In this document: piece by piece, positions 42,213-51,304 of the stretch
How positions within the stretch are numbered: the first letter of the stretch is position 1
How the letters are laid out: each line of letters opens with the position of its first letter
Assembly: GCF_003570995.1 (NCBI RefSeq)
Contig: NZ_QXIY01000002.1
Coordinates: forward strand, 62,001 to 126,000
DNA: 64,000 nucleotides
Direction of reading: 5' to 3'
Source of the DNA: Candidatus Cryosericum septentrionale
Lineage (GTDB): Bacteria > Caldisericota > Caldisericia > Cryosericales > Cryosericaceae
Made by a program: the position numbers and the translations under genes
Notes under the pieces: generated by a model
Seen by the model: only the letters and a program-made list of their open reading frames with translations
Databases searched by the model: none
What the model was told of the DNA's origin: nothing

Positions 42213-43181
42213 ATGAAGAGGAATCGGAAACTGCTGTGTGCCGCACTTGTCGTCGCCCTTGCGCTGTTCTGCCTCGTCAGTCCGGTGGACGCCTGGAACA
42301 GCCATGGTGCCTGTACGAAGCTTATTATCAGTGATCAGGAGTGGCTCAAGACGTATGACAGCATTACCGTCACGCCGTGGACCTACCAGGACGTGGATAC
42401 CGCCACAGTCGGACCCAACTTTGTCCTGCAATACATCGAGGGCAAGCCGGGCACGGTGACCAGCGCCGCGGCTATCCTGACCAACTATGCAGATGAACCC
42501 GACTGGAAGATGGATCAGGACCTCCAGCTCAGCCCGTTGCAGGCGTTGACGGGTGGTTCGCAGGGTTGGCGTCACCAATACTATGGCCTGGGCTGGCTGC
42601 GCTTCGGCGTCGCACCGTCGCGTGCGCAGTACTTCTTCGACTTGGCAGGCAAGGCAAGGGAGAAGGGCGACCTGTACTGGACCTTCCGCTACCTTGCGCG
42701 CGCGATGCACTATGTGCAGGACACAACTGAGCCCTATCACGGCGTCCCTGCGCCTGTTGGCCTCATCTTCAAGGGTATCGGCGACTTCGGCACGCTCATG
42801 GGATCAGCTACCAACCATCACTACAACCTGGAGGAGTATCAGGGTGCGATGGTTGCGCGCAACAGTCCGGTGTTTGTAACCGCGTTGCAGAACGCCCTTC
42901 CGCTGGACATTGCGACGGCAACCTCGCCAAGCTGGCTGTGCCGCCACGGCGCTTATCTGGGCAGGCCCGAGGTCCGCGAGCTGTGGCCACTGGAGACCAC
43001 ATTCTTCGGGGACAGTATCAACGGCAAGGACAGCTGGCTGTTCGACGCAAGCACGGTACATGTAGCTGATCCTGGCACGGTGCAGGCAACGTATGATCAG
43101 GAGATCAGTACTCCGCTGGGCTGCATGTCCAGCTACACCAAGACACTGTTTCTGCTGGCACGCCAAGAGTACGGCCTGTAA
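42213..43181 (+). CDS. Secreted zinc phospholipase C/P1-nuclease-type protein
   Basis: This 322-residue protein has a signal peptide ending VDA, so the mature chain starts at Trp28 (AWNSHGACT). That matches the N-terminal Trp zinc ligand of the bacterial phospholipase C/S1-P1 nuclease superfamily. Further zinc-ligand-like motifs are RHQYYGLGW, MHYVQDTTEPYHG and TNHHYNLEEYQG. Members hydrolyse phospholipids or nucleic acids outside the cell. AAGGGGGAG precedes the ATG at 42213. Which of the two activities it has is not decided. Confidence 0.8.
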   Translation: MKRNRKLLCAALVVALALFCLVSPVDAWNSHGACTKLIISDQEWLKTYDSITVTPWTYQDVDTATVGPNFVLQYIEGKPGTVTSAAAILTNYADEPDWKMDQDLQLSPLQALTGGSQGWRHQYYGLGWLRFGVAPSRAQYFFDLAGKAREKGDLYWTFRYLARAMHYVQDTTEPYHGVPAPVGLIFKGIGDFGTLMGSATNHHYNLEEYQGAMVARNSPVFVTALQNALPLDIATATSPSWLCRHGAYLGRPEVRELWPLETTFFGDSINGKDSWLFDASTVHVADPGTVQATYDQEISTPLGCMSSYTKTLFLLARQEYGL

Positions 43182-43197
43182 CAAACCAGATCTTCAC

Positions 43198-43244
43198 CAA
43201 TTGTGAATCCCTTTGGTGTCAGGCACTTTGGGGATTCACAATTG
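43198..43244. terminator. Inverted repeat between the phospholipase-like gene and the DUF349 gene
   Basis: CAATTGTGAATCCC (43198-43211) pairs perfectly with GGGATTCACAATTG (43231-43244) across a 19-base loop. It lies between convergent genes and is followed by GGGGTCAGG, a motif also seen at 17.4 and 56.4 kb. It may be a terminator or a mobile-repeat remnant. Confidence 0.6.
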
Positions 43245-43254
43245 GGAATTGGGG

Positions 43255-44868
43255 TCAGGTGCCGTGGATATCCTCCCACTCGGCGCGGGCCCGCTCGAAG
43301 ATCTTGTCAACGGCTTCGGTGAAGCGTGACCACAACACCTCGTTCTCTTCCGGCGGAACGGGTCCTGAGAACTTCCACCGCTGCTGGAGCTTCTTGGCTT
43401 TTTCCTTGGCCTCGAACGGGTCACGCTCGTCCAGCAGTGCTTCCGCCTCGGCGCATAGCTGTTCCTTGACCTCGACGTTGTCGCCGGTCCACGAGCGGTA
43501 GAGCTCGAAAAAGCGGTCACAGGCGGCCCGATACTCCTGCCACAGGGCTTCGCCCTCGGCGTGCGCGACGGGACCAGCTCCCATGTACTGCTTCTGAAGG
43601 AGCACGACCTTGTCGCGGGCGTCGCGCCATGAGGCGCCCTTGCCGGCCTTGTCGGTCAGCTCGCGGATGAGCCGGATGACGTCGCCCCGCTTCTCGGTAC
43701 TGTTGCCCCGCAGGGTTCCCAGCTTGCTGACCACAGCCTGGCAGGCGGCGCGGTATGCCTGCAGCAGGTTGGCTTCGCTGTCTGCGGCGACCGGACCCAC
43801 ATCCGTATACGCCTGTTGCAGTTCCAGCAGGACGGCGCGCGTTGCCTTCCAGTTGTCCAGGGGACGGCGGCTCAGCGCCTGGATGCGGGCGACGATCTTC
43901 TCCTTCTGCTTCAGAGCCTCGTGTTCCACCTCGCCCTGACGGACGTGGAAGGCAGCGAGGACGCGCCGAAGTTCACGCTCCATGATCTCATGCTGGTCGT
44001 GGGGCAATTGCCCTGCTTCGTGCCAGTCGTGCTCCTCGATGTCCGCCACTTCGCGTCGCGCTGCCTCCCATGCGAGTCCGCTCGCGGTGTCCGCCAGGGT
44101 CTCGATGCGGTGCAGCAGCTTTTCCTTGCGCGCGTGGTTGGCGTCGTACCATGCGTCCCGATGTGCTTCGAAGGCCCGCTCGGCGGCGGCAAAACGTGCC
44201 GACAGCGCCGTGTCTTCCTCGTGCCGGGCCGTTTTCTTCCACAGTTGGGCCAGCTGCTTCAGGCGCTCGCTCGAGGCTGCCCACATCGTGTCGTCTATCT
44301 CGTCCAGCAGCTGCTCGGCGCGCGTGCACAGGTACTCGCGGTACTCGTGGGTAGGGGCGCCGCGCATGCGCTGTTCATCGAACCACTGCTCCTGCCTTCG
44401 TGTGAACGTCGCCACGGCGTCGTTGAACACTTTGCGGAAGGGAGCCGTCGCTGCGTCGTCCGACCAGCCTGTCAGGCGCCACTCGTGCATGAGGCGGTCC
44501 AGTGTGGATCGTGCGTTCTTCCAGTCGGTGGACTGGGCCAGAACCACGGCTGCGGACGAGAGCTGCTTCTTGCGCTCCAGGTGCTCGGCCGCCAGGCGTG
44601 CGGCTTCCTTCTGCATGTGCGCGAGACGTGCGAGCTGTTCTTCGGCTTCGTCCCGGCCTGCCAGGGCGGCGATGCGGACGGAAGCGGCTGTCAGCCGTGG
44701 CAGCAGCTTCGCCTTGTCTCGTGCTTCGCTATACGCGTTCGCCAGGGCCGCGACGGCGTAGGAGATGGCCTCCAGCGAAGGGTCGGCCCGTTCTGTGTGG
44801 GGAACGGCGCCCTCTGCGGCAGGCGTGGTGGTCAAAGGCTTCTGCGGTGGCTTGTCCTGCCGTTTCAT
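43255..44868 (-). CDS. DUF349-repeat coiled-coil protein
   Basis: This 537-residue, mostly helical cytoplasmic protein is made of DUF349-type repeats. Recurring motifs such as WKNARSTLDRLMHEWRLTGW, WKATRAVLLELQQAYTDVGP and WRDARDKVVLLQKQYMGAGP are each followed by a W/L..FR.A(C/V)..F helix. DUF349 proteins occur in diverse bacteria without known enzymatic function. The ATG at 44868 overlaps the stop of the upstream molybdopterin oxidoreductase gene (ATGA). A longer ORF to 45276 is a shadow. Confidence 0.88.
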   Translation of the reverse strand: MKRQDKPPQKPLTTTPAAEGAVPHTERADPSLEAISYAVAALANAYSEARDKAKLLPRLTAASVRIAALAGRDEAEEQLARLAHMQKEAARLAAEHLERKKQLSSAAVVLAQSTDWKNARSTLDRLMHEWRLTGWSDDAATAPFRKVFNDAVATFTRRQEQWFDEQRMRGAPTHEYREYLCTRAEQLLDEIDDTMWAASSERLKQLAQLWKKTARHEEDTALSARFAAAERAFEAHRDAWYDANHARKEKLLHRIETLADTASGLAWEAARREVADIEEHDWHEAGQLPHDQHEIMERELRRVLAAFHVRQGEVEHEALKQKEKIVARIQALSRRPLDNWKATRAVLLELQQAYTDVGPVAADSEANLLQAYRAACQAVVSKLGTLRGNSTEKRGDVIRLIRELTDKAGKGASWRDARDKVVLLQKQYMGAGPVAHAEGEALWQEYRAACDRFFELYRSWTGDNVEVKEQLCAEAEALLDERDPFEAKEKAKKLQQRWKFSGPVPPEENEVLWSRFTEAVDKIFERARAEWEDIHGT

Positions 44869-46733
44869 TGTTGTGCGGGCTCGAGCAGGATCCAGCTGTC
44901 GTTGATGCAGGAGTTTCCGTCCGGCGTGAGTCCAGGAGCGACGAGCAGGTTGACGCCCTCCACCCCCTGCGGGAGCACGACGGTCTGAGCGGCAATGCTC
45001 TTGTCCAGGTGGATGCGCACATCCAGCGAACCCTGCGCATTGCGCAGGGTCACCTTCTGGCCCTCGATCAGGCAGCGTTCGTGCGCAAGCTCCGTCGACA
45101 CCGATGCCACGGGAGGCAGGGTGCGTGCCCGTGCCTGGTTTGGGTCGATGCCATTGATGTAGTCGCGCACATGCACGGTGATGAGGCGCAGCATGCTTGG
45201 GAGGGCGGCTACCTCGGGCACGCGGGAGGGGAAGTGAAACGTGCCCTGGATGCGTGGCGCTTCTTTGAGGCGCCACATGCCGGGACCCGCGGGCGTCAGC
45301 CGGGGGTCGTTCTCGACATCTGCCAGCCGCGCCCTCTCGGTGATGAACCGGTCCGGCAGCCCAAGCCGCAGGGCGACGTCCCGGACAATGTTCAACTCGT
45401 CGCGGACGCCCTCGGGCGGCTCCGCCGCCTTGTTCGTCTTCTGCAGCAGGTCATGAAAGTAGCTCATGACGTAGTCATCGCCGCGTTCCAGGAACACGGT
45501 CGTCGGCAGGACAAGCGTGCAGGCACGTGCGGTCACGCTCATGTGCCAGTCCAGGCAGACCGAGAAGGGACACTGCTCAAGAAATCTCAGCACCTTGCCG
45601 GCGTCCGGGCACTGCGACGCGGGGTTCCCCCTCACGAACATCGCAGCCTCGACGGGTGGGTCGGCTTCCAGCAGTGACGCTCCCAGACTGGGACGCGGCA
45701 CGAAGCGGGTCTGAGCGCCGGGCACGGTCGCGAAGCCGTCCGGCAGCAAATTGTCGTCGTCCTGGTCGAACCAGACGCCGCCGCCGGGGACGCCGTGGTT
45801 GCCAAGCAGGAAGCCAAGCGTGTCGATGACGTGGACCAGGTCGGCGCCCCAGCGCGTCCTTTGCAGGCCGTAGCCGGTCCAGATGCTGAGGGGCGGCTGA
45901 TCCACCACGAAGCCGACGAGCGCATGCAGGGCTGCGGCGGAGAGGCCAGTGGCCAACTGTGCATCCTCGGCGGACACCAGCAGACACGCCTGCCTGAACG
46001 CGTCGTATCCCTCGTGTGCCGCTTGCGGTTCGCCATGGAGGATGAGGGCTTCGTGGCATAGGTACAGGGCGAGCGTCAGGTCCGATCCTGGGCGCACGAC
46101 CCACGCGGAGTCACTGATGGTCGTCGTGGGCGTGGCGCGGACGTCGATGGTCCCCAGGTGGGCACCTCGTTGACGGGCGTCATGCAGAATGGCGAGGAAG
46201 TGCACGCTGTTCTCGGCCGGGTTGCGACCCCACAGCAGGATGGACTTGCTCTCCAATGCCGCCAGCGGCTGGTCGCGGCCGACCGTGCCATAGCTGCGAG
46301 CCAGGCCGACCTTGCCCTCGGAGCCGCACAGCGACCCGGTAGCCATCGTGCTGCCCCCCAGCATCAAGGGAAGCAGGTGCTGGACCTTGTTGCCCATGAG
46401 CAGGTTACCGGAACCCTCGTAGAAGAGGAAGGACTGGTGACCGTGACGCAGGGCGGCTAGCCGGATCGCCTGTGCCGTCATGTCCAGGGCCTCGTCCCAG
46501 CCGATAAGGACGAACTTGTCGTTCCGGCGTGCCAGGGGCGACGTCAGACGGTCCTGGCCCCGCAGATCACGGACCCATCGGCGCCCTTTGTGACAGATGA
46601 AGCCACGTGTGTATGGGTTGTCCTTCCGTCCTTCCAGCTTGACGAGTCGCCCCTCGCTGCAGGTTGCGACCATGCCGCACGAGTCGGGACAGTCATACGC
46701 GCATACACTTAGATAGTTGCCATCGGCCAGCAT
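44865..46733 (-). CDS. Molybdopterin-dependent oxidoreductase, single-subunit type
   Basis: This 622-residue protein is of the DMSO-reductase superfamily. The N-terminal [4Fe-4S] motif is Cys11-x3-Cys15-x3-Cys19-x27-Cys47 (CAYDCPDSC, GFICHKG). The molybdopterin core has LFYEGSGNLLMGNKV, GSLCGSEGKVG (possible Mo ligand Ser/Cys), WGRNPAENSVHF and VRGNPASQCPD. The C-terminal Molydop_binding domain carries RDYINGIDPNQ and LRNAQGSLDVRI. No Tat signal is seen, so it is likely cytoplasmic. GGAGGAACC precedes ATG 46733. No partner subunits are nearby, and the substrate is unknown. Confidence 0.88.
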   Translation of the reverse strand: MLADGNYLSVCAYDCPDSCGMVATCSEGRLVKLEGRKDNPYTRGFICHKGRRWVRDLRGQDRLTSPLARRNDKFVLIGWDEALDMTAQAIRLAALRHGHQSFLFYEGSGNLLMGNKVQHLLPLMLGGSTMATGSLCGSEGKVGLARSYGTVGRDQPLAALESKSILLWGRNPAENSVHFLAILHDARQRGAHLGTIDVRATPTTTISDSAWVVRPGSDLTLALYLCHEALILHGEPQAAHEGYDAFRQACLLVSAEDAQLATGLSAAALHALVGFVVDQPPLSIWTGYGLQRTRWGADLVHVIDTLGFLLGNHGVPGGGVWFDQDDDNLLPDGFATVPGAQTRFVPRPSLGASLLEADPPVEAAMFVRGNPASQCPDAGKVLRFLEQCPFSVCLDWHMSVTARACTLVLPTTVFLERGDDYVMSYFHDLLQKTNKAAEPPEGVRDELNIVRDVALRLGLPDRFITERARLADVENDPRLTPAGPGMWRLKEAPRIQGTFHFPSRVPEVAALPSMLRLITVHVRDYINGIDPNQARARTLPPVASVSTELAHERCLIEGQKVTLRNAQGSLDVRIHLDKSIAAQTVVLPQGVEGVNLLVAPGLTPDGNSCINDSWILLEPAQQ

Positions 46734-46779
46734 TGGTTCCTCCACGGTTCAGGGTACCGACAGTATATCTGAGAACATC

Positions 46780-46830
46780 GAAGAAGGTGTAACATTCTCG
46801 GGACGGTTCCGAAAGTGTTACACCTTCTTC
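46780..46830. repeat. 15-bp inverted repeat with long loop
   Basis: GAAGAAGGTGTAACA (46780-46794) is matched perfectly by TGTTACACCTTCTTC (46816-46830) across 21 bases. It lies between the end of the DUF4097 gene and the start of the oxidoreductase gene, both on the minus strand. It may be a terminator, an operator or a dispersed repeat; no T-run settles this. Confidence 0.6.
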
Positions 46831-46889
46831 AAAGCTGCACCCCCGGCTGCGATGACCGGGGGTGGGTGATGCCGTTTTCGGAAGGAGAA

Positions 46890-47870
46890 CTATGTCAGTC
46901 TGACCTCGATATCACCGCTGCCGGTGTGGACCGAGAGTTCGACGGTCGCCAGGCCCACGGGAATACGCTGCCGCTGGACCTCGACATCGACGCCTGGTCC
47001 CCTGACGGACGCCTCGCCCGACCGTGTCTCGACGTCGACCATGACGTCGTGCTGGTCAAGTTCTGCGCGCACGTCTCCGCTCGTCGTCTTCAGGCGGGCG
47101 CCGCTCTGGACGGTCACACCTTCCAGGCTCACGTCCCCGCTGAAGCTGAGGACGTCGGCGTCGTTCAGGACAGCATTGAGGACGGAGACATCGCCTGAAT
47201 ACGACTTGACCATGCCACGGACGGTCGAGTTCCGGATGTCGACGTCGCCTGATTTGCTCACGATGTCGCCATTCACGAGGCACTCGTCCAGGTCGACGTC
47301 ACCCGACGTCGACTGTGCGGACGTGAGGTGTGTCAGCGTGCTGGCGTCGATGTCGCCGGATACGCTGCGCACGACGACTTCGCCCTTGAGATTGCTGAGC
47401 GTGATGTCGCCCGAGACGGTCTTGAGCTCGCATGGCATGTCGGCAGGCACCTCGAGCTCCACCGGCTGCCCGTCGCTGCCAAACCCGAGACTGAACGAGA
47501 AGCCATGGAATTCGCCTGCCGTCAGCCTCGATTCGACCTCGACAACGTCACCGTCCTGGCTGGTACGGATGCTGGGCTGACCCCGGACGACCCGGACAGC
47601 TGGGAGCCCCTGGACGCCGCGTACATGCAGGTCCTCAGAGATCAGGCGTACGGTCAGACTGTGACCCACGGCTTGCGGAGCCGGTGTGGGAGTCATCGGC
47701 TGAGCAGGGGGCATGGGTGCCGCACGTTCAACTGGCAGACGAGGCGCTTGTGGGACCTGCGGCAGCTCGTTCTCGACCGTGCCGAGAGCAGCCAGCAGTT
47801 CATCGTATTGCTCCTGCGTAATAAGTCCTTTGTTGTTCAGTTCACTCAGTCGTTCCTTTGCCCGGCTCAT
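46890..47870 (-). CDS. DUF4097 beta-helix protein with N-terminal SHOCT-like domain
   Basis: This 326-residue protein has an N-terminal SHOCT-like helix pair (KERLSELNNKGLITQEQYDELLA), a Pro-rich linker (about 38-70), and a long DUF4097 region built of ~20-residue strands repeating VSGDI, TSGDVD, KSGDVDI, YSGDVSV and SFSGDVS. This is the ladder of a right-handed beta-helix. It is the last gene of a four-gene minus operon with DUF2089, a SHOCT-like protein and a 42-residue peptide. Related Bacillus YvlB and LiaX proteins take part in envelope-stress responses; the role here is inferred from that. Confidence 0.85.
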   Translation of the reverse strand: MSRAKERLSELNNKGLITQEQYDELLAALGTVENELPQVPQAPRLPVERAAPMPPAQPMTPTPAPQAVGHSLTVRLISEDLHVRGVQGLPAVRVVRGQPSIRTSQDGDVVEVESRLTAGEFHGFSFSLGFGSDGQPVELEVPADMPCELKTVSGDITLSNLKGEVVVRSVSGDIDASTLTHLTSAQSTSGDVDLDECLVNGDIVSKSGDVDIRNSTVRGMVKSYSGDVSVLNAVLNDADVLSFSGDVSLEGVTVQSGARLKTTSGDVRAELDQHDVMVDVETRSGEASVRGPGVDVEVQRQRIPVGLATVELSVHTGSGDIEVRLT

Positions 47871-48252
47871 CGCTTCCTCCCTTGATGGTTTTCAGGACCG
47901 CATCGACGCTCAAGTCGCCAGCTTCCAGCTTGTCCAGCAGTTCCATGACGTCAGGTTTGCGTGCGGTCTTCTCGGCAGACTTGTCGTCGCCGGCCAGTGC
48001 CAGCGCCGCAAGTACCTTGTCCAGACGGCCGCGCACGGTCGGGTAGGACAGGTCCAGGCGGTCCTGGACTTCTTTCAGATTCCCGCGGGCCGCCAGGAAG
48101 GTCAGCAGGAACTGCTCGTCCTCGGCGGACAGGGCCGCGAACCGGTCGAGCGGGTACGCTCCTCGCACGGTCGTACCACAGGCGGGGCAGTGCAGCTCGG
48201 AGATCTCCAGCTGTGACCCGCAGGACGGGCACGTTGTCGGGAGACGCTTCAT
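47842..48252 (-). CDS. DUF2089-family zinc-ribbon/helix-turn-helix protein
   Basis: This 136-residue protein starts with a zinc ribbon (CPSCGSQLEISELHCPACG, two CxxC pairs) and continues with a helix-turn-helix-like FLLTFLAARGNLKEVQDRL then SYPTVRGRLDKVL. Its C-terminal stretch (ELLDKLEAGDLSVDAVLKTI) is a SHOCT-like short helix pair. DUF2089 genes are typically found beside SHOCT/DUF4097 genes and look like regulators of that operon. It overlaps the DUF4097 gene by 29 bases. Confidence 0.9.
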   Translation of the reverse strand: MKRLPTTCPSCGSQLEISELHCPACGTTVRGAYPLDRFAALSAEDEQFLLTFLAARGNLKEVQDRLDLSYPTVRGRLDKVLAALALAGDDKSAEKTARKPDVMELLDKLEAGDLSVDAVLKTIKGGSDEPGKGTTE

Positions 48253-48259
48253 GGCGCCC

Positions 48260-48655
48260 TCACTCGATGCTTAGGACGACGGTGTCTCCGTCTCCCGTAT
48301 GAACGGTCATGAGTTCACCGACGAAGGCAGGGTCCGCAATCAGACGCTTGATCTCCTCGGTGTCGATCGGGACCTCCTTGCCGTCGAGGTCGATCGTCGC
48401 CTTTCCTCTCCGGGCAAGGATGTTCAGGCCAACGCCCACAAGCGCCATAGGAAACCCCAGGTCGACGTGTTTACCGTTGGCTTGGTCGACGTGGATCCGG
48501 AACGTCCTGCGTGTGCGAGGCTGTGTTCCCTGGATGGATGGGCGGGACAGCCCGGATTCCTGCGGCTCGAGGGTCGCGAGTAGTTCGTCTGCCTCGGCAC
48601 GTGAGAGCTTGCCTTGTTGCACCATGCGTTCGATCTTCTCTTGTTCTTGCGACAT
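48260..48655 (-). CDS. SHOCT-like domain protein
   Basis: This 131-residue protein has an N-terminal SHOCT-like motif (EKIERMVQQGKLSRAEADELLA) and a beta-rich C-terminal part (FRIHVDQANGKHVDLGFPMA) with a Gly-rich hydrophobic stretch. It lies between the 42-residue peptide and the DUF2089 gene in a tight operon. This family (YvlB/LiaX N-terminal domain type) is linked to envelope-stress modules. Confidence 0.8.
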   Translation of the reverse strand: MSQEQEKIERMVQQGKLSRAEADELLATLEPQESGLSRPSIQGTQPRTRRTFRIHVDQANGKHVDLGFPMALVGVGLNILARRGKATIDLDGKEVPIDTEEIKRLIADPAFVGELMTVHTGDGDTVVLSIE

Positions 48656-48682
48656 GTTGTCCTCCCGCTCTCGGATGTATGG

Positions 48683-48811
48683 TCAGTCTTTGATGATGTA
48701 TTCGCGCTTGCCACTGACCGTCCAGAGGACGTTAAACAGCAGCGCCGCCGTTGTCGTGTCCAGCCGGCCACCATACATCATGTCCATCAGTCTCGTCGTC
48801 GTGTCGGTCAT
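48683..48811 (-). CDS. 42-residue peptide, first gene of the DUF4097 operon
   Basis: A short ORF runs from ATG at 48811 with AGGAGGCACGAG directly upstream, a very strong RBS. The peptide has a central LDTTTAALLFNVLWTVSG segment, moderately hydrophobic, and ends KREYIIKD. It ends 27 bases before the next gene. Its position right behind a good promoter supports that it is real; the function is unknown. Confidence 0.65.
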   Translation of the reverse strand: MTDTTTRLMDMMYGGRLDTTTAALLFNVLWTVSGKREYIIKD

Positions 48812-48850
48812 CTCGTGCCTCCTGGTAGGATTTTGCTCACTTACAACTAA

Positions 48851-48878
48851 ATAATATTAAGTCGCGAATGAATGTCAA
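48851..48878 (-). promoter_or_regulatory. Promoter of the DUF4097/DUF2089 operon
   Basis: On the minus strand TTGACA (48873-48878) and TATTAT (48851-48856) are spaced by 16 bases, a near-consensus sigma-70 promoter about 40 bases upstream of the 42-residue peptide gene. Confidence 0.8.
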
Positions 48879-49332
48879 GAGGCAAGTCATGATATAGTGA
48901 AGAAGACGTGAACGCACTCAATGTCAGAGAAATACTGGCCTCAGCACAGATCATGCGTCCACAGGGTCTGTTCACTCGCAATCCATATTATTCATGTACC
49001 ACGCCTTGGCATGGTCGAGCCGCTCAGGTCCGGGGTACCGTTCTTGTGGACGTGGAGAGCGTGGGCGTCCCTGAGTTCGCTCAGGACGTGCTTGCTTTCC
49101 TGCCCAACCCTGCCGACGCCGACCGCACCCGGCTGTTTCCCGAGTTCATCCAGACGGCGCCGTGTAGGTCCGAACCCTGTTTGTTGGTGGAGTTGTATCG
49201 GCAAGAACGTCGCCCTTCCCGTTGATTCATTTCAGAATGTGGTATAATAAACAAGAAATAATCGGGGTCATTGTCGAGGCTGTTTACCCGCATATGGAGT
49301 GAAGCCAGGCCCTTTCCAGTCGGAAGCAGGAA
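48879..49332. other. 454-bp intergenic region
   Basis: Between the divergent DUF4097 operon and the biotin carrier gene, a GTG-started 105-codon frame (48908-49225) is present. It has no clear domain, a poor RBS and no similarity that I can see. The region also holds the extended -10 promoter near 49245. I see no RNA gene here. Confidence 0.5.
49222..49248 (+). promoter_or_regulatory. Probable promoter of the decarboxylase subunits
   Basis: TTGATT (49222-49227) and an extended -10, TGGTATAAT (-10 hexamer 49243-49248), lie 85-110 bases before the biotin carrier start. The -35/-10 spacing is 15, short, but the extended -10 compensates. Confidence 0.6.
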
Positions 49333-50103
49333 ATGAGTGATAAGGAGATGATGGCGATGCCGGATACTGTTGCTTCGAGCCTGTGGTTGTCCCTTGTGGA
49401 CATGCTGGTGGTGTTTGCGGTCTTGGCGTTTCTCATGTTTGTGTGCTACGGGTTGAAATTCTTCAGCCGTGGGTCCCTGGATAAGGGGTCCGCTGACGAC
49501 GACAGCCGGGTCGGCGCCGTGGCAGATGAGCCTACCTGCAAGCTCCCGATGATTCAACCCGCGTCTGCAACCGGGGAGGGCTCCGAACGGGTATCAGCGA
49601 TGCCGGCCATGGTTGACCCCGGTCAACTGAGGACAGATGGTGCGCTCAGTGTTGGCCGGAGCGAGGGAGGCCTCAGGACGGCGACCGCGCAATTGCGCAT
49701 CTTCAGAATCACGGTCAATGGGAAGGCGTTCGAGGTGGAGGTCGAGCAGGCGACTGGTACACAGCCTGTAGTACAGTCTGTGAGTCAGGTCGCGGCAACT
49801 CCTGCGCCTGTTGCACAGCGGTCTGTGGTTGCCCCTGCGTCTCCACCCGCCGCACCTCGTCCTGTACCCTCTGCGCGCGCGAGTGACGCGTCCAATCTCA
49901 TGAAGTCGCCGTTGCCCGGCAAGATCCTCAAGGTATTTGCCGCGCCCGGCAAGGCGTTCAAGCGGGGTGACACGCTGCTTACCATCGAAGCAATGAAGAT
50001 GGAAAACGAGATCCTCGCCCCGCGTGACTGCGTGGTTGGCGAGGTCCATGTCGAGGTCAACCAGTCCGTCAAGACGGGCGAGCCTCTCCTGAGGATAGAG
50101 TAG
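49333..50103 (+). CDS. Fused OadG-type membrane subunit and biotin carrier
   Basis: This 256-residue protein joins two decarboxylase parts. An N-terminal transmembrane helix (about 17-45, [19 protein letters not shown]) followed by a charged tail resembles OadG/gamma subunits. A long Pro/Ala-rich linker follows. The C-terminal biotinyl domain has [14 protein letters not shown] with the biotin-accepting Lys at about residue 222. In sodium-pumping decarboxylases the gamma subunit holds the complex together and the biotin arm carries CO2 to the beta subunit, which is the next gene. No carboxyltransferase alpha subunit is in the window. Confidence 0.88.
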   Translation: MSDKEMMAMPDTVASSLWLSLVDMLVVFAVLAFLMFVCYGLKFFSRGSLDKGSADDDSRVGAVADEPTCKLPMIQPASATGEGSERVSAMPAMVDPGQLRTDGALSVGRSEGGLRTATAQLRIFRITVNGKAFEVEVEQATGTQPVVQSVSQVAATPAPVAQRSVVAPASPPAAPRPVPSARASDASNLMKSPLPGKILKVFAAPGKAFKRGDTLLTIEAMKMENEILAPRDCVVGEVHVEVNQSVKTGEPLLRIE

Positions 50104-50107
50104 AGCC

Positions 50108-51280
50108 ATGAGCATTATTCTGTCTGCGATCAAAAGCTTCAGAAGCTTCTCTGGCATCTACAACTTCAGCGTGGGCAACGCCATCATGCTGGTCGTGGCC
50201 TGTGTGCTCATGTATCTGGCTATTGCCAAGGATTTCGAGCCGATCTTGTTGCTGCCGATTGCGTTCGGCTGCTTTCTCGCCAACATCCCGGCGGCCAAGG
50301 GCACCTTCTTCAGTATCAACCCCGCGTATGTCCGTGACCTGACTGGCACCGTCAAGCCGACGGCCCTGCTCGATTTCTTCTATTTTCTGGTCAAGTCCGA
50401 GATCCTGCCTCCGCTCATCTTCATGGGCATCGGCGCCATGACAGACTTCGGGCCGCTGCTGGCCAACCCCGTGTCGCTGCTGCTGGGCGCGTCTGCACAG
50501 TTGGGTGTCTTTGTCGCCATGGTCATCGCCAAGCTGCTGAACTTCACCATCGCCCAGGCAGGCGCCATCGGCATCATCGGAGGAGCCGACGGGCCGACGG
50601 CTATCTATACCGCCACGAAGCTGGCCCCGGAGCTGCTGGGTCCCATCGCGGTTGCTGCGTACACGTACATGTCCCTGGTACCGCTGATCCAGCCGCCCAT
50701 CATGCGGCTGCTGTCCACGCATGAGATGCGCAGCACGGTTATGGAGCAGCTGCGCCCGGTCGGCAAGCTCGAGCGTATCCTGTTTCCCATCGTCACCACC
50801 TTCGTCATCGCCATCCTGCTGCCACCGGTCGGGCCGCTCGTGGGCATGCTCATGCTGGGCAACCTGCTGCGTGAGAGCGGTGTGGTGGAGCGGCTCAGCA
50901 ACACGGCCGCCAACGAGCTCATCAACATTTGTACGATCTTCCTGTCGGTCGCCGTGGGCGCGTCCATGAACGCGGAGTCTTTCCTGAACCTCAAGACGCT
51001 CTACATCATCGGCCTTGGGGTTATTGCCTTCGGGTTCAGCACGGCGGGTGGCATGCTGCTGGGTGATCTCATGTGGGTGCTGTCCGGACACAAGATCAAC
51101 CCGCTCATCGGGTCAGCCGGCGTGTCGGCCGTTCCCATGGCCGCGCGCGTCAGCCAGAAGGTCGGGCAGCAGGACAACCCCGCCAACTTCCTCCTCATGC
51201 ATGCGATGGGTCCCAACGTCGCCGGCGTTATTGGTACTGCCGTTGCTGCGGGTATCATGATCAGCCTGCTGCATCACTAG
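50108..51280 (+). CDS. oadB: Sodium-ion-translocating decarboxylase beta subunit
   Basis: This 390-residue integral membrane protein is of the OadB/GcdB/MmdB family. About nine to eleven helices are predicted. The family signature [17 protein letters not shown] puts the conserved sodium-pumping Asp at about residue 161. The conserved C-terminal [13 protein letters not shown] and ISNNN-like regions are also recognisable in part. The beta subunit decarboxylates carboxybiotin and exports Na+. It starts four bases after the biotin carrier stop. Which acyl-CoA or oxo-acid is the substrate depends on an alpha subunit elsewhere. Confidence 0.95.
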   Translation: MSIILSAIKSFRSFSGIYNFSVGNAIMLVVACVLMYLAIAKDFEPILLLPIAFGCFLANIPAAKGTFFSINPAYVRDLTGTVKPTALLDFFYFLVKSEILPPLIFMGIGAMTDFGPLLANPVSLLLGASAQLGVFVAMVIAKLLNFTIAQAGAIGIIGGADGPTAIYTATKLAPELLGPIAVAAYTYMSLVPLIQPPIMRLLSTHEMRSTVMEQLRPVGKLERILFPIVTTFVIAILLPPVGPLVGMLMLGNLLRESGVVERLSNTAANELINICTIFLSVAVGASMNAESFLNLKTLYIIGLGVIAFGFSTAGGMLLGDLMWVLSGHKINPLIGSAGVSAVPMAARVSQKVGQQDNPANFLLMHAMGPNVAGVIGTAVAAGIMISLLHH

Positions 51281-51304
51281 AACGAGAGCGAGCCATCAAT
51301 GGCG

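Noticed and set aside
44502..45677. 391-codon plus-strand frame opposite the oxidoreductase
   Set aside because: Shadow of the DUF349 and molybdopterin genes; no RBS or domain.
48908..49225. 105-codon GTG frame in the gap before the biotin carrier gene
   Set aside because: Poor RBS, no domain, Arg/Pro-rich composition typical of a shadow in GC-rich DNA; kept only as a note in the intergenic entry.
50069..51091. 340-codon minus-strand frame opposite oadB
   Set aside because: His/Gln/Asp-rich shadow of the membrane protein gene.
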